Assembly (NCBI GenBank): GCA_020852865.1
Contig: JADYZZ010000048.1
Coordinates: forward strand, 1-50,176
Source of the DNA: Rubrivivax sp.
Lineage (GTDB): Bacteria; Pseudomonadota; Gammaproteobacteria; Burkholderiales; Burkholderiaceae_C
Direction: 5' to 3'
Length of the DNA stretch: 50,176 nt
Part shown: in pieces, positions 31,501-41,115 of the stretch
How positions within the stretch are numbered: the first letter of the stretch is position 1
Layout of the letters: each line of letters begins with the position of its first letter
Notes under the pieces: generated by a model
Databases searched by the model: none
Told to the model about the DNA's origin: nothing
Seen by the model: only the letters and a program-made list of their open reading frames with translations
Made by a program: the position numbers and the translations under genes

Positions 31501-32692
31501 CGCCGAGGTTGGGGCGGCCGAATTCGTTGTTGAAGGCGGCGCCGCCGAGCGGCCCCTCGGTCATGATCTGCAGCGCGCCGGCGATGTGCGCGGGCCTGCC
31601 GACGCCGCCGCGCTCCCAGGGCTCGTCGGTGCCGGGCAGGCGCAGCGCGCTCACGGCGAAGCCGGTGAGTCCGGCCTTGGGGCGCGCGCCGCGGCCGGTG
31701 GCGCCCTCGTCGCGGATCTCGCCGCCGGCGCCGGTGGCCGCCCCCGGGAACGGCGAGATCGCCGTCGGGTGGTTGTGCGTCTCGACCTTCATCAGCACGT
31801 GCACCGGTTCGTCGCGCGCGCCATACGGCGAGGCGTCGGTGCCGCGCTGCGGCAGCCAGCGCTGCACGCGCCTGCCCTCCATCACCGCCGCGTTGTCGCT
31901 GTAGGCGACGAGCGTGTGCTGCGGCGCGACCTGCTCGGTGTGGCGGATCATGTCGAACATCGAGTGCGGCATCGCCACGCCGTCGATCGTGAAGCAGGCG
32001 TTGAAGATCTTGTGCCGGCAGTGTTCGCTGTTGGCCTGCGCGAACATCATCAGCTCGACGTCGCTCGGATTGCGGCCGAGCCGGCCGAAGGCCGCCACGA
32101 GGTAGTCGATCTCGTCGTCCGACAGCGCCAGGCCGAACTCGGTGTTGGCCGCCAGCAGCGCGGCGCGGCCCCGGCCGAGCAGGTCGACATGCGCCAGCGG
32201 CGGCGCCGGCTGCGGCTCGAACAGCCGCGCCGCGGCCGCGCGCTCGAAGGCCACGCTCTCGGTCATGCGGTCGGCCAGCAGCGCCGCGGCGCCGGCGCGC
32301 TCGTCGTCGTCCAGCGCCGTGCCGCCGCCGGCCAGCGCGAGGCGGTATTCGGTGACGCGTTCGACGCGCCGCAGCGCGATGCCGCAGTTGCGCGCGATGT
32401 CGCTCGCCTTGCTCGCCCAGGGCGAAACCGTGCCCAGGCGCGGCATGACGACGACGAGCGCGCCCGTCTGCGGCGCCGCGCAGGGCGCGCCGTAGTCGAG
32501 CAGTGCGGCCAGCCGGTCGCGCTGCGCGCGCTCGGGCGGCGCGTCGAAGGCCGCCCAGTGAACGTGGCGCGCGGCGAGCGCCGCGACGCGCGGCAGCGCG
32601 GCCTGCAGCCGCGCGAGCAGCGCCGCGGCGCGAAACGGCGAGAGGGCATTGCCGCCCTCGAAGTGCATCGGGTCCAAGGGCGTCGCGCTCAT
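28586..32692 (-). CDS. purL: phosphoribosylformylglycinamidine synthase PurL
   Basis: Purine synthesis: FGAR + glutamine + ATP to FGAM. Large single-chain form of 1368 residues, as in other proteobacteria. N-terminal domain, then FGAM synthase domains ([50 protein letters not shown], second half with [13 protein letters not shown]), and a C-terminal glutaminase with nucleophile Cys in [11 protein letters not shown] and the MPHPERV His/Glu. A Gly/Ser/Ala/Glu-rich stretch of about 45 residues (around 593-637) is inserted between two synthase subdomains and looks disordered. Divergent from map; its promoter probably includes TAAAAT at 32733-32738. Confidence 0.97.
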   Translation of the reverse strand: MSATPLDPMHFEGGNALSPFRAAALLARLQAALPRVAALAARHVHWAAFDAPPERAQRDRLAALLDYGAPCAAPQTGALVVVMPRLGTVSPWASKASDIARNCGIALRRVERVTEYRLALAGGGTALDDDERAGAAALLADRMTESVAFERAAAARLFEPQPAPPLAHVDLLGRGRAALLAANTEFGLALSDDEIDYLVAAFGRLGRNPSDVELMMFAQANSEHCRHKIFNACFTIDGVAMPHSMFDMIRHTEQVAPQHTLVAYSDNAAVMEGRRVQRWLPQRGTDASPYGARDEPVHVLMKVETHNHPTAISPFPGAATGAGGEIRDEGATGRGARPKAGLTGFAVSALRLPGTDEPWERGGVGRPAHIAGALQIMTEGPLGGAAFNNEFGRPNLGGCLRVFEQEVAGVLRGYHKPIMIAGGLGAIGDAQIHKKRFAPGTLLVQLGGPGMRIGMGGGAASSMAAGSNTEALDFDSVQRGNPEMQRRAQEVIDHCWALGEANPILAIHDVGAGGLSNALPELVDGAGLGARFDLATVPLEESGLAPREIWCNESQERYVLALDAAALPLFEQLCARERCPFAVLGVASAEPRLVVESGGLGEGSGGGAGVESGEGDGGGAGIDSAAGGGAGAAGGARGQRVIDMPMEVLFGKPPRMQRDVARVARREAALDLDGVALEAVARDVLRHPTVASKRFLVTIGDRTVGGLSHRDPMVGPWQVPVADCAVTLADYVGFAGEAMSMGERMPLAALDAPASGRMAVAEAILNLLAAPIELARVKLSANWMAACGEPGEDAALYDTVAAVALELCPALGIGIPVGKDSLSMRTRWSEGGEARQVTAPVSLVVSAFAALADVRGTLTPQLQTVAAAPGGAACGDTTLILVDLGGGRRRMGGSMLAQVLGRFGDEVPDLDDPARLKALVAAVNALRAEGRVLAYHDRSDGGLWACVCEMAFAGRLGVSLNVDILVTEGDGIADSRAEFGDSKNWAAQVGERRNRLTLEALFNEELGVVLQVATAQRDAVMAVLRAHGLARHAHAIGKTNARGVLEVWRDTQCRFAAPLAELQQHWDEVSWRIARQRDNPVCADAEHAAAGAADDPGLHRHLTFDALAAPAVLTARPQVAILREQGVNSQLEMSWAMAAAGFDSYDVHMSDLQHGRVRLESFQGLVAGGGFSYGDTLGAGEGWARSVRFNPLLAEQFAAFFARPDVFALGVCNGCQMLAALAPMIPGAEHWPRFTRNKSEQFEGRLVMVEVLACPSLFFAGMAGSRMPIAVAHGEGCADFAQRGNAARVQRALRFVDHHGRATEAYPFNPNGSPEGLAGVTTADGRFTALMPHPERVVRNVQMSWSGGDVSAPSPWLRMFHNARRWLA

Positions 32693-32732
32693 GCAGTCCC
32701 TGTACGGGCTCGTCGGGGCGTGGAGAGAGCGC

Positions 32733-32738
32733 ATTTTA
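32733..32738 (-). promoter_or_regulatory. -10-like TAAAAT for purL
   Basis: TAAAAT on the minus strand (five of six consensus bases) would give a leader of about 34 nt with a GGGA before the purL ATG. It lies within the 69-base divergent gap shared with map. No clear PurR-type site was seen. Confidence 0.4.
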
Positions 32739-32746
32739 GAGGGCGA

Positions 32747-32755
32747 TGGAATAAT
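32747..32755 (+). promoter_or_regulatory. extended -10 (TGG AATAAT), leaderless map promoter
   Basis: TGG followed by AATAAT ends 6 nt before the map ATG, so transcription should start at or beside the start codon. No Shine-Dalgarno sequence at suitable spacing. Confidence 0.6.
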
Positions 32756-32761
32756 CGCCCG

Positions 32762-33625
32762 ATGCCCATTCCCATCAAGAGCGGCGCCGAGATCGACGCG
32801 ATGCGCCTGGCCGGGCGCCTGGCTTCCGAGGTGCTGGACCTGCTCACGCCGGTGATCCGCCCGGGCGTGACGACGCGCGAGATCGACCGCATCGCGCACG
32901 AACACATGGTGCAGGTGCAGCACACGGTGCCGGCCACGCTCGGCTACGCGCCGCCCGGCTATCCGGCCTATCCGGCCTCGCTGTGCACCTCGGTCAACGA
33001 GGTCGTCTGCCACGGCATCCCCGACGAGCGGCCGCTGAAGAACGGCGACATCGTCAACGTCGACGTCACCGTCATCAAGGACGGCTGGCACGGCGACAAC
33101 AGCCGCATGTACATCGTCGGCGAGGCCTCGATCGCCGCGCGCCGCCTCGTGCAGGTCACCTACGAGGCGATGTGGAAGGGCATCGTCAAGGTGCGCCCGG
33201 GTGCGCGCCTGGGCGATATCGGCCACGCCATCCAGAGCTTTGCCGAGGCGGCCGGCTTCTCGATCGTGCGCGAGTTCTGCGGCCACGGCGTCGGCGCGCG
33301 CTTCCACGAGGAGCCGCAGGTGCTGCACTACGGCCGCCCGGGCACGCTCGACGAGCTGGTGCCGGGCATGATCTTCACGATCGAGCCGATGATCAACGCC
33401 GGCCGGCGCGACATCAAGGAAGACCGCCGCGGCAACCGCCCCTACGACGGCTGGACCATCGTCACGCGCGACCGTTCGCTGTCGGCGCAGTGGGAGCATT
33501 CGGTGCTCGTCACCGACAGCGGCTACGAGGTGCTCACGGTGTCGGCCGGCAGCCCGCCGCCGCCGGCTTTCGCGAGCGCGGGCTACGGCACTGCGCAGCC
33601 GGCGCTGACGGCCGTCACGGCCTGA
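32762..33625 (+). CDS. map: methionine aminopeptidase, type I
   Basis: Removes the initiator methionine from nascent proteins. 287 residues. Metal-binding residues are in [20 protein letters not shown] (two Asp), [13 protein letters not shown] (His), FTIEPMIN (Glu) and [11 protein letters not shown] (Glu), with the substrate His in VCHGIPDE. The C-terminal 25 residues ([15 protein letters not shown] onward) extend beyond the usual type I core. Divergent from purL and followed by glnD, a common betaproteobacterial order. Probably leaderless. Confidence 0.97.
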   Translation: MPIPIKSGAEIDAMRLAGRLASEVLDLLTPVIRPGVTTREIDRIAHEHMVQVQHTVPATLGYAPPGYPAYPASLCTSVNEVVCHGIPDERPLKNGDIVNVDVTVIKDGWHGDNSRMYIVGEASIAARRLVQVTYEAMWKGIVKVRPGARLGDIGHAIQSFAEAAGFSIVREFCGHGVGARFHEEPQVLHYGRPGTLDELVPGMIFTIEPMINAGRRDIKEDRRGNRPYDGWTIVTRDRSLSAQWEHSVLVTDSGYEVLTVSAGSPPPPAFASAGYGTAQPALTAVTA

Positions 33626-33655
33626 ACACCGCGCCGCCGGCGCGCCCGCGCACCC

Positions 33656-36280
33656 ATGTCCGCGCTGCCGCACGCTCCTTGCCGGGGCAGAGCCTCGGGC
33701 GAAGCGGCGCCGGCGCTGCACGAGCGCCTGCGTGCCGGCAAGGCGGCGCTGCTCGAGCAGTTCCGCGCGGCGCGGCCCGGCGCCGCGGCGGCGCGGCGGC
33801 TGCTGCGGGCGCTGGCGCGCGCCGTCGACGCTGCGCTCGCCGAGCTTTGGGGGCGCGCGGGCATGCCCGCCACCGCCGCGCTCGTCGCCGTCGGCGGCTA
33901 CGGCCGCGGCGAGCTGTTCCCGTACTCCGACGTCGACATCGTCGTCCTGCTCGCCGACGAGCCCGCCGGGCACGCCGAGGCCGGCGTCGCGATCGAGCGG
34001 TTCGTCGCCGGCTGCTGGGACAGCGGCATCGAGATCGGGGCCTCGGTGCGCAGCATCGCGCAGTGCCTGGACGAGGCCGCGCGCGACATCACCGTGCAGA
34101 CCGCGCTGCTCGAGTCCCGCCTGCTGTGCGGCGCGCGTCGCCTGCACGCGCAGCTCATGCAGGCGCTGGACGCCGCGCTGGACCCGGCCGCCTTCCTGCG
34201 CGCCAAGTCGCTCGAGATGCGGCAGCGGCACGTCAAGTACGAGGGCACGCCCTACGCGCTCGAGCCCAACTGCAAGGAGAGCCCGGGCGGCCTGCGCGAC
34301 CTGCAGGTGGTGATCTGGGTGGCGCGCGCGGCACGGCTCGGACGCACCTGGCGCGAGCTCGCGGCGCGCGGCCTGATCACCTCGTTCGAGGCCGCGCAAC
34401 TCGCCAAGCACCAGGGCACGCTCGAGCTGATCCGCGCGCACCTGCACCTGGCGGCCGGGCGGCGCGAGGACCGGCTGGTGTTCGACCTGCAGACGGCGGT
34501 GGCCGAGAGCATCGGCTTGCGTGCCGGGCGCGCGCTGCTGGCCAGCGAAGGGCTGATGCACCGCTACTACTGGGCGGCAAAGGCCGTGACGCAGCTCAAC
34601 CAGATCCTGATGCTCAACATCGAGGAGCGCCTTATCGGCGCGGCGCATGTGCCGGTGCGGCGCATCGACGCGCGCTTTTGCGATCGCGGCGGCGCGCTCG
34701 AGGTGGTGCGCGACGACCTGTACGAGCGCGACCCGCACGCCATCCTCGCCACCTTCGTCGTCTTCGCCCGCACGCCGGGGCTGCAGCTGCTCTCGGCGCG
34801 CACGCTGCGCGCGCTGTACAACGCGCGCCGCGTCATGGACGCGGCGTTCCGCCGCGATCCGGCCAACCGTCGCCAGTTCATGCGGCTGCTGCGCCTGCCC
34901 AAGGGACAGACGCACGCGCTGCGCCTGATGAACCAGACCTCGGTGCTCGGGCGCTACCTGTGGGTGTTTCGCCGCATCGTCGGGCGCATGCAGCACGACC
35001 TGTTCCACGTCTACACGGTGGATCAGCACATCCTGATGGTGGTGCGCAACGTGCGCCGCTTCCTCATCCCCGAGCACGCGCACGAATACCCCTTCTGCAG
35101 CCAGCTCGCCGCGCAATGGGACAAGCCCTGGCTGCTGTACGTGGCGGCGATCTTCCACGACGTCGCCAAGGGCCGCGGCGGCGACCACAGCGAGCTCGGC
35201 GCGCGCGAGGTGCGGCGCTTCTGCCGCGACCACGGCATCCGGGGCGAGGATGCGGCGCTGGTCGAGTTCCTGGTGCGCCACCATCTGCTGATGAGCACGA
35301 TCGTGCAGAAGCAGGATCTGTCCGAGCCCGAGGTCATCGCGGCCTTCGCGCGGCAGGTCGGCTCGGCGCGGCGGCTGACGGGGCTGTACCTGCTCACCGT
35401 GGCCGACATCCGCGGCACCAGCCCGAAGGTGTGGAATGCCTGGAAGGGCAAGCTGCTCGAGGATCTGTACCGGCTGACGCTGCGTGCGCTCGGCGGCGCG
35501 CGCCCCGACCTGCACGCCGAGATCGAGGCGCGCAAGGACGAGGCCCGGCGCGAACTGGCGCGCCAGGCGATTCCGCCGGGGGCCGAAGAGGCGCTGTGGG
35601 CGACGCTCGACGTGGGCTACTTCGCGCGCCACGACGCCGCCGACATCGCCTGGCACGCGCTGGCGCTGCGCGGCCGCGAGCGCACGCCGGTGCCGCTCGT
35701 CGTGGCGCGGCCGTCGACGGTGGGCGAGGGCCTGCAGGTGCTCATCTACGCGCCCGACCAGCCCGATCTGTTCGCGCGCATCTGCGGCTACTTCGACGGC
35801 GCCGGCTTCAGCATCCACGATGCGCGCATCCACACCACGCGCACCGGCTGGGCACTCGACACCTTCCAGGTGGCGAGCACGCTGGCCGACGCGGCCGAAG
35901 TGGGGGCGCACGAGCTGGCGCCGCGCGTGCAGCAGCGCCTGGCGGACACGCTCGCCGCTGCCGGGCCGCTGCCCGAGCCGCGGCGCGGCCTGGTGTCGCG
36001 CCGCGTGCGCCACTTCCCGGTGATTCCGCGCGTCACCCTCGCGCCCGACGAGCGCGCGCAGCGCTGGCTGCTCAGCGTGGCCGCCAGCGACCGCCCCGGG
36101 CTGCTGTACTCGGTGGCGCGCGTGCTCGCACGCCACCACATCAACCTGCAGCTGGCGAAGATCACGACGCTGGGCGAGCGCGTCGAGGACACCTTCCTCG
36201 TCGACGGTGCGGCGCTGCAGCAGCCCAAGGCGCAGTTGCGCATCGAGGGTGAGATCCTCGACGCGCTGGCCGCCGCGTGA
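33656..36280 (+). CDS. glnD: bifunctional [protein-PII] uridylyltransferase GlnD
   Basis: Senses glutamine and adds or removes UMP on PII proteins, controlling nitrogen assimilation. 874 residues, all expected domains: nucleotidyltransferase [18 protein letters not shown] near residue 80, the conserved [11 protein letters not shown] segment near 205, an HD phosphohydrolase domain with [17 protein letters not shown] near 500, and two C-terminal ACT domains ([19 protein letters not shown] near 700; [19 protein letters not shown] near 805). It starts 30 bases after map and is probably co-transcribed. Confidence 0.97.
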   Translation: MSALPHAPCRGRASGEAAPALHERLRAGKAALLEQFRAARPGAAAARRLLRALARAVDAALAELWGRAGMPATAALVAVGGYGRGELFPYSDVDIVVLLADEPAGHAEAGVAIERFVAGCWDSGIEIGASVRSIAQCLDEAARDITVQTALLESRLLCGARRLHAQLMQALDAALDPAAFLRAKSLEMRQRHVKYEGTPYALEPNCKESPGGLRDLQVVIWVARAARLGRTWRELAARGLITSFEAAQLAKHQGTLELIRAHLHLAAGRREDRLVFDLQTAVAESIGLRAGRALLASEGLMHRYYWAAKAVTQLNQILMLNIEERLIGAAHVPVRRIDARFCDRGGALEVVRDDLYERDPHAILATFVVFARTPGLQLLSARTLRALYNARRVMDAAFRRDPANRRQFMRLLRLPKGQTHALRLMNQTSVLGRYLWVFRRIVGRMQHDLFHVYTVDQHILMVVRNVRRFLIPEHAHEYPFCSQLAAQWDKPWLLYVAAIFHDVAKGRGGDHSELGAREVRRFCRDHGIRGEDAALVEFLVRHHLLMSTIVQKQDLSEPEVIAAFARQVGSARRLTGLYLLTVADIRGTSPKVWNAWKGKLLEDLYRLTLRALGGARPDLHAEIEARKDEARRELARQAIPPGAEEALWATLDVGYFARHDAADIAWHALALRGRERTPVPLVVARPSTVGEGLQVLIYAPDQPDLFARICGYFDGAGFSIHDARIHTTRTGWALDTFQVASTLADAAEVGAHELAPRVQQRLADTLAAAGPLPEPRRGLVSRRVRHFPVIPRVTLAPDERAQRWLLSVAASDRPGLLYSVARVLARHHINLQLAKITTLGERVEDTFLVDGAALQQPKAQLRIEGEILDALAAA

Positions 36281-36389
36281 GCGCGCCGGCCCGCTCCCGG
36301 GCGCTGGGAGCCTGGGCCAGCATGAGTTCGGCCCGGATCATGTCTTCTCCGGCGCCCGAGGCGCAGCGCGCAGGGCGGAGAACGCGCCC

Positions 36390-37493
36390 GTGAGCGTGCT
36401 GCGCATCGCCGCCGCCGAGGCCATCGCACGGCTCGACAGCTTCGAGCGCATCATCGACGCGCGCAGCGAGAGCGAGTTCGCCGACGACCACCTGCCCGGC
36501 GCCGTGAACTGGCCGGTACTCACCGATGCCGAGCGCGCGCGCATCGGCACCGCCTACAAGCAGGTCTCGCCGTTCGACGCACGCAAGCAAGGCGCGGTGC
36601 TGGTGGCGCGCAACATCGCAAGCCATATCGAACGCGAGCTGCACGAGCAGGGGCGCGCGTGGCGGCCGCTCGTGTATTGCTGGCGCGGCGGGCAGCGCTC
36701 GGGCGCGCTGGCCACGGTGCTCGACGCGATCGGCTTTCGCGTGCAGGTGCTCGAAGGCGGCTACCGCGCCTTCCGCCGTGCCGTGCGCGACGAGCTCGAG
36801 ACGCTGCCGCTGCGGCTCGCCCTGCGCGTGCTGGCCGGCCGCACCGGCAGCGGCAAGAGCCGGCTGCTGGCGGCGCTGGTCTTCGCCGGCGCCCAGGTGC
36901 TCGACCTCGAGGCGCTGGCCGCGCACCGCGGCTCGGTGCTGGGGGCGCTGCCGGGCCGGCTGCAACCCACGCAAAAGGCCTTCGAGACGGCGCTCTGGCA
37001 TGCGCTGCGCGGCTTCGATCCGGCACGCCCCGTATGGGTCGAAAGCGAGAGCCGCACCATCGGCCGGCTGCGCGTGCCCGAGGCCCTGCTCGCCCGCATG
37101 CGCGCCGCGCCCTGCTCGGTCGTCGACATGGCACCGGCGGCGCGCGTGGCGCTGCTGCTCGAGGACTATGGCCACTTCGTGCGCGACAGTGAATCGTTCT
37201 GCGAGCGCCTCGCGGCCCTGCGCGAACTGCGCGGCGCAGCCGCGGTCGCGCGCTGGCAGGCGCTGGCGCGCGCCGGCGGCCACGCCGCAGTCGTGCGCGA
37301 GCTGCTCGAGCAGCACTACGACCCGATCTACCTGCAGTCGATGGCGCGCAACTTCGCCGGTTTCGGCGCCGCGGCGCGTGTGCCGCTGACGGACGGCAGC
37401 GCTGCGGCCCTGCGCGCCGCCGCTCGCGCATTGATGCAGGCGGGCGATGTCACCGCAGACGCTGCCGACGCGACAGGCGGCGCTCGTCCCTGA
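36390..37493 (+). CDS. mnmH: tRNA 2-selenouridine synthase (MnmH/SelU)
   Basis: Exchanges sulfur for selenium at the wobble uridine of some tRNAs using selenophosphate. 367 residues from a GTG with GGAG 9 nt upstream. N-terminal rhodanese domain with the catalytic Cys in VYCWRGGQRSGA near residue 95 and the typical IDARSESEFADDHLPGAVN; C-terminal P-loop domain with Walker A GRTGSGKSRLL near residue 150 and ESESRTIGRLRVP. A 23-codon ORF upstream ends inside the start codon (GTGA). selD and other selenium genes are not in the window. Confidence 0.95.
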   Translation: MSVLRIAAAEAIARLDSFERIIDARSESEFADDHLPGAVNWPVLTDAERARIGTAYKQVSPFDARKQGAVLVARNIASHIERELHEQGRAWRPLVYCWRGGQRSGALATVLDAIGFRVQVLEGGYRAFRRAVRDELETLPLRLALRVLAGRTGSGKSRLLAALVFAGAQVLDLEALAAHRGSVLGALPGRLQPTQKAFETALWHALRGFDPARPVWVESESRTIGRLRVPEALLARMRAAPCSVVDMAPAARVALLLEDYGHFVRDSESFCERLAALRELRGAAAVARWQALARAGGHAAVVRELLEQHYDPIYLQSMARNFAGFGAAARVPLTDGSAAALRAAARALMQAGDVTADAADATGGARP

Positions 37494-37556
37494 CCTGCCG
37501 CAGGCCGGCCGCTCCAGCGCGCGCTTGACGGCGGCAAGGACCCGCAAGCCCACACG

Positions 37557-37769
37557 ATGTTCGGATTCGACGAAGAGCAGATCGCCTGGTTCGGCATGAC
37601 CTTCGGCCTGGCCGCGTTCATGCTGTACATGCTGTTCATCATCTGGCGGCTCGCGCGCGAGTCCAAGGCCGGCCGCTTCGGCACCTTCGTGCTCTTCCTG
37701 GCCCTCGGCGTCGGCATGATCGGCTTCATCGCCAAGGGCATCCTCAAGCTGTTCATCGGCGGCACGTAG
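37557..37769 (+). CDS. DUF2788 small membrane protein
   Basis: 70 residues with two transmembrane helices (MTFGLAAFMLYMLFIIWRLA and GTFVLFLALGVGMIGFIAKG) separated by the basic, polar RESKAGRF loop. This matches the DUF2788 family as I remember it; no function is known. It follows mnmH by 63 bases and may be transcribed with it. Confidence 0.82.
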   Translation: MFGFDEEQIAWFGMTFGLAAFMLYMLFIIWRLARESKAGRFGTFVLFLALGVGMIGFIAKGILKLFIGGT

Positions 37770-37950
37770 CGCCGCGGCGCGCGGGCACGCCGCAGCCTGG
37801 CGGCGCTCTGCCCAGCGTCGAGCCCGAACGCTTCCCGGGCCGGGCCCTGGCTGCGCGGGCCGTGCCGGCGGCAGCCGGGTCCAGCGGCCACGCAGGGCGC
37901 CCGCGCGCCGAATCGGGGTGCCCTGGGTTTCATCTGCAACCGAGCCGCCT

Positions 37951-37969
37951 GCGGGCGAAACACGCCCGC
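37951..37969. terminator. perfect hairpin in the gap before the CzcE-like gene
   Basis: GCGGGCG and CGCCCGC with an AAACA loop, no T-run. It may end the mnmH-DUF2788 transcript or act as an operator. The rest of the 37770-38064 gap has no gene. Confidence 0.4.
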
Positions 37970-38025
37970 AATCGCGCGCATGCAGGGTGCCGTGGCGGCG
38001 CCAGCCTGTCGCCGGCGCCGGCATC

Positions 38026-38059
38026 GGCCTCTCGGAGCCGAGGGGCCATCGGAAAGGAG
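38026..38059 (+). promoter_or_regulatory. leader hairpin and strong ribosome binding site of the CzcE-like gene
   Basis: GGCCTCTCGG pairs with CCGAGGGGCC (one G-U pair, 38026-38047), 5 nt before AAAGGAG (38053-38059), itself 5 nt before the ATG. Confidence 0.45.
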
Positions 38060-38064
38060 CAACG

Positions 38065-38406
38065 ATGAACAGGTATCCCTGCATCGCCGCCGCGGCCGGG
38101 CTGTTGTGCGCCCTCTCGGCGCAAGGCGCAGCGCCCAGCGCCGGCTTGCTGGGCGACGTCGTGCCCGCGTCTGCAGCGACGCGGACGGTGCAGATCAAGC
38201 CCGGCACCACTTCCGTCACCGTCGTGCACGGCGAGACCGTGCGTTTCGTCGATGCCGGCCGGCAATTCGCGTTCGACTTCGACGGCGCCCGGCACAGCGC
38301 CGCCTTCGACTTGCGGCTCGTGGCCCCGCCCGGCCTGCTCGACCATGCCGTGACGGCGTACGTGAACGTCAATCCCGACGACGTCGGCGGCCCCGCCGGG
38401 ATGTGA
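38065..38406 (+). CDS. CzcE-like periplasmic metal-binding protein
   Basis: 113 residues with a signal peptide (NRYPCIAAAAGLLCALSAQGA). The mature part, with GLLGDVVPASAATRTVQIKPGTTSVTVVHGETVRF and SAAFDLRLVAPPGLLDHAVTAYVNVNP, resembles CzcE, a small periplasmic copper-binding protein associated with heavy-metal resistance. CzcE genes usually sit in metal-efflux clusters; none is here. A strong AAAGGAG and a leader hairpin precede it. It converges on phaB across two perfect hairpins. Confidence 0.75.
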   Translation: MNRYPCIAAAAGLLCALSAQGAAPSAGLLGDVVPASAATRTVQIKPGTTSVTVVHGETVRFVDAGRQFAFDFDGARHSAAFDLRLVAPPGLLDHAVTAYVNVNPDDVGGPAGM

Positions 38407-38417
38407 ACCCCGGCCGC

Positions 38418-38443
38418 GCTGCGCGTGCAAAGACACGCGCAGC
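38418..38443. terminator. perfect hairpin 1 in the czcE-like/phaB convergent gap
   Basis: GCTGCGCGTG and CACGCGCAGC, 10-bp stem, loop CAAAGA. Begins 12 bases after the CzcE-like stop. Probable terminator for that gene. Confidence 0.65.
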
Positions 38444-38457
38444 CCTTCGATCGGCGA

Positions 38458-38481
38458 ACGGGTCCGCGCAGGCGGACCCGT
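38458..38481. terminator. perfect hairpin 2 in the czcE-like/phaB convergent gap
   Basis: ACGGGTCCGC and GCGGACCCGT, 10-bp stem, loop GCAG, ending 8 bases beyond the phaB stop. Probable terminator for the phaC-phaB transcript. Confidence 0.65.
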
Positions 38482-38489
38482 ACGTCCGA

Positions 38490-39227
38490 TCAGCCCATGT
38501 GCAGGCCGCCGTTGCAGCTGAAGTCGGCGCCGGTGGTGAAGCCCGAGTCGTCGCCGGCGAGCCAGGTGACGATGGAGCCGATCTCGTCGGGCGTGCCCAG
38601 GCGCTTGACCGGAATGGTGGCGACGATCTTCTCGAGCACCTCGGGCTTGATGGCGCGCACCATCTCGGTGCCGATGTAGCCGGGGCTGACGGTGTTCACC
38701 GTCACCCCCTTGGTCGCCAGTTCCTGCGCCCGCGCCATCGTGAAGCCGTGCATGCCGGCCTTGGCGGCCGAGTAGTTGGTCTGGCCGGCCTGGCCCTTCT
38801 CGCCGTTGACCGAACTGATCTGGATGATGCGGCCCCAGCCCTTTTCCACCATGCCCGGCACCACCTGCTTGGTGACGTTGAACATGCTGTTGAGGTTGGT
38901 GTCGATGACGGCGTCCCAGTCCTCGCGCGTCATCTTCAGGAACATTCGGTCGCGTGTGATGCCGGCGTTGTTCACCAGCACGTCGATCGTGCCATGCTCG
39001 GCGCTCGCCTGCTGGAACGCGGCCACCGTGCTGTCCCAGTCGGCGACGTTGCCCACCGAGGCGAAGAAGCTGTGGCCGAGCGCCTTCTGCTCGGCGAGCC
39101 ACTTCTCATGGTCGCGCGTCGGGCCGCAACCGGCGATCACCTTGAACCCGGCCTTGCCGAGCCGGTGGCAGATCGCCGTGCCGATGCCGCCCATGCCGCC
39201 CGTGACGTAGGCCACCTTCTGTGCCAT
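38490..39227 (-). CDS. phaB: acetoacetyl-CoA reductase PhaB
   Basis: NADPH-dependent short-chain dehydrogenase reducing acetoacetyl-CoA to (R)-3-hydroxybutyryl-CoA, the monomer for polyhydroxybutyrate. 245 residues. Cofactor motif VTGGMGGIG at the N-terminus, LVNNAGITRDRMFLKM, catalytic Ser in IIQISSVNGEKGQAGQTNYSAAKAG with the Tyr/Lys, and TVSPGYIGTEMV, all characteristic of PhaB. AAGGAG precedes the ATG. It follows phaC by 45 bases; the thiolase phaA usually between or after them is missing here. Confidence 0.95.
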   Translation of the reverse strand: MAQKVAYVTGGMGGIGTAICHRLGKAGFKVIAGCGPTRDHEKWLAEQKALGHSFFASVGNVADWDSTVAAFQQASAEHGTIDVLVNNAGITRDRMFLKMTREDWDAVIDTNLNSMFNVTKQVVPGMVEKGWGRIIQISSVNGEKGQAGQTNYSAAKAGMHGFTMARAQELATKGVTVNTVSPGYIGTEMVRAIKPEVLEKIVATIPVKRLGTPDEIGSIVTWLAGDDSGFTTGADFSCNGGLHMG

Positions 39228-39272
39228 TGCGCTGTCTCCTTGCGTGACGATGAAAGAAGTGAAGGCTGTCGC

Positions 39273-40970
39273 TCAGGCCTTCGCCTTGACGTAGCGGCCC
39301 GGTGCCGCCTCGATCACCTTGAAGCCGCGCCCGCCCGCTGCCTTGGGCGCCGCGACCATCCGACCCGCGAGCGGCCGCAGCCAGCTCGTCCACTCGGGCC
39401 ACCAGCTCCCCGGGTGCGACGTTGCGCCGGCGAGCCATTCCTCGGCGCTGGCCGGCAACTCGGCGTTGACCCAGTAGTTGCGCTTGCCGGCGGCGGGCGG
39501 GTTGATGACGCCGGCGATATGCCCCGAAGCGCCGAGCACGAAGCGCACCTCGTTGGCCTTGCGCCGTGCGCCGCCGCGCACCAGCGGCACCGAACGATAG
39601 GCGCCGGTCCAAGGCACGATGTGGTCCTCGCGCGAGGCATAGACGAAGAACGGGGCGCGGATGCGGCCGAGGTCGACCTGCGCGCCGCAGACGGTGAGCG
39701 CCCCGGGCTTGGCCAGCTCGTTCTGCAGGTAGGTGTGGCGCAGGTACCAGCAGTACATCGGCCCCGGCAGGTTGGTGCTGTCGTTGTTCCAGTACAGCAG
39801 GTCGAACGGCGGCGGCGCCTCGCCCTTGAGGTAGTTGCCGACGACGTAGTTCCAGACCAGGTCGTTGGGCCGCAGGAAGCTGAATGTCGTCGCCAGCTCC
39901 TCGCCGCGCAGCAGCCCGGGGCCGCCGGCGGCCTGCGCGCCGATCGTCGCCTCGCGCAGGCGCACCGCGGCCTCGTCGACGAAGACGTCGAGCACACCGG
40001 TGTCGGCGAAGTCGAGCAGCGTGGTCAGCAGCGTGACCGAGGCGGCCGGGTGCTCGTCGCGCGCCGCCAGCACGGCCAGCGCGGTGGCGAGGAGGGTGCC
40101 GCCGACGCAGAAGCCCATCGTGTTGAGCGTTGCCGCGCCGCTGATCGCACGCACCGTGCGGATGGCGGTGAGCGGCCCTTCCTCGATGTAGTCGTCCCAG
40201 GTCCTGGCCGCCAGGCTGCGGTCGGGGTTGCGCCAGCTCATCACGAACAGGCGGTGCCCCTGCTCGACCAGGTGGCGGATGACCGAGTTGGCCGGCTGCA
40301 AGTCGAGGATGTAGTACTTGTTAATGCACGGCGGCACGAACAGCATCGGCCGCTCGTAGACCCTGGGCGTGAGCGGGCGGTACTCGATGAGCTGGAACAG
40401 CTCGTTCTCGAACACCACCGCGCCCGGCGTGGTGGCGACGTTGCGGCCGACCTCGAACGCGCTGTCGTCGGTCTGCGAGACGCGGCCCTTGCGCGCGTCA
40501 TCGAGCATGTGGCGCAGGCCGGCCGCGATGCTCGCGCCGCCCGTCTGCAGCGCGCGCGCCAGCGCCTCGGGGTTGAGCGCGAGGAAGTTGCTCGGGCTCG
40601 CGGCCTCGACCCATTGCTGCACGGCGAAGCGCAGGCGCGCCTTGGTCTTGGCGTCGGCCACGACGCTGTCGGCCAGCTGCAGCAGCGTGCGCGCATTGAG
40701 CAGATAGATCTGCGCCGAAAAGGCCGCAAACGGGTTGCCCGCCCATTCGCCGGCAGCGAAACGCCGATCCTGCGCGATCGGGGCGTCGGTGCCGGCGGCG
40801 CGGGCGAGCGCCTGGTTCCAGACTTCGCCGGCGGCCTGCAGGTACTCGCCCTGCAGCGCAGCGAGCTTGTCGGCCGGCACGTTCAGCGCCGACATCGACG
40901 GCCAGAGCCCGCCCGCCGCTGCGCCGAGCGCATCCTGCGCCGTCGGCGCCGTCCCGCCGCTCTCGTTCAA
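39273..40970 (-). CDS. phaC: class I poly(R)-hydroxyalkanoic acid synthase PhaC
   Basis: Polymerises (R)-3-hydroxyacyl-CoA into storage granules. 565 residues, class I length. Lipase-like box with the catalytic Cys in NTMGFCVGGTLLATA near residue 295, catalytic Asp in YASREDHIVPW, catalytic His in GASGHIAGVINPP, and the PPCINKYYILDL block. The start codon is TTG, supported by GAGGAGACAGGG directly upstream. phaB follows. The laccase-domain gene lies upstream on the same strand, separated by a 145-base gap that should contain the phaC promoter. Confidence 0.97.
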   Translation of the reverse strand: MNESGGTAPTAQDALGAAAGGLWPSMSALNVPADKLAALQGEYLQAAGEVWNQALARAAGTDAPIAQDRRFAAGEWAGNPFAAFSAQIYLLNARTLLQLADSVVADAKTKARLRFAVQQWVEAASPSNFLALNPEALARALQTGGASIAAGLRHMLDDARKGRVSQTDDSAFEVGRNVATTPGAVVFENELFQLIEYRPLTPRVYERPMLFVPPCINKYYILDLQPANSVIRHLVEQGHRLFVMSWRNPDRSLAARTWDDYIEEGPLTAIRTVRAISGAATLNTMGFCVGGTLLATALAVLAARDEHPAASVTLLTTLLDFADTGVLDVFVDEAAVRLREATIGAQAAGGPGLLRGEELATTFSFLRPNDLVWNYVVGNYLKGEAPPPFDLLYWNNDSTNLPGPMYCWYLRHTYLQNELAKPGALTVCGAQVDLGRIRAPFFVYASREDHIVPWTGAYRSVPLVRGGARRKANEVRFVLGASGHIAGVINPPAAGKRNYWVNAELPASAEEWLAGATSHPGSWWPEWTSWLRPLAGRMVAAPKAAGGRGFKVIEAAPGRYVKAKA

Positions 40971-41115
40971 CCCTGTCTCCTCGTCTTGGACCGCCGGTGC
41001 GCGCCGCGTCGGCGTGGTCTGCAGTGTGGCACGTTAGCGCGGGCGCCTGACGACCCGATGACGGCGCACCCCCGGATCGCGCCTCGCGTGCCGGGATCGC
41101 ACCGCGTCCACCGGT

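Noticed and set aside
28361..32761. Plus-strand frame running through purL into map
   Set aside because: It is the shadow of purL; the true map start is at 32762, where the conserved N-terminus begins.
32693..36139. Upstream extension of the purL frame opposite map and glnD
   Set aside because: Low-complexity shadow sequence with no homology; PurL begins naturally at 32692.
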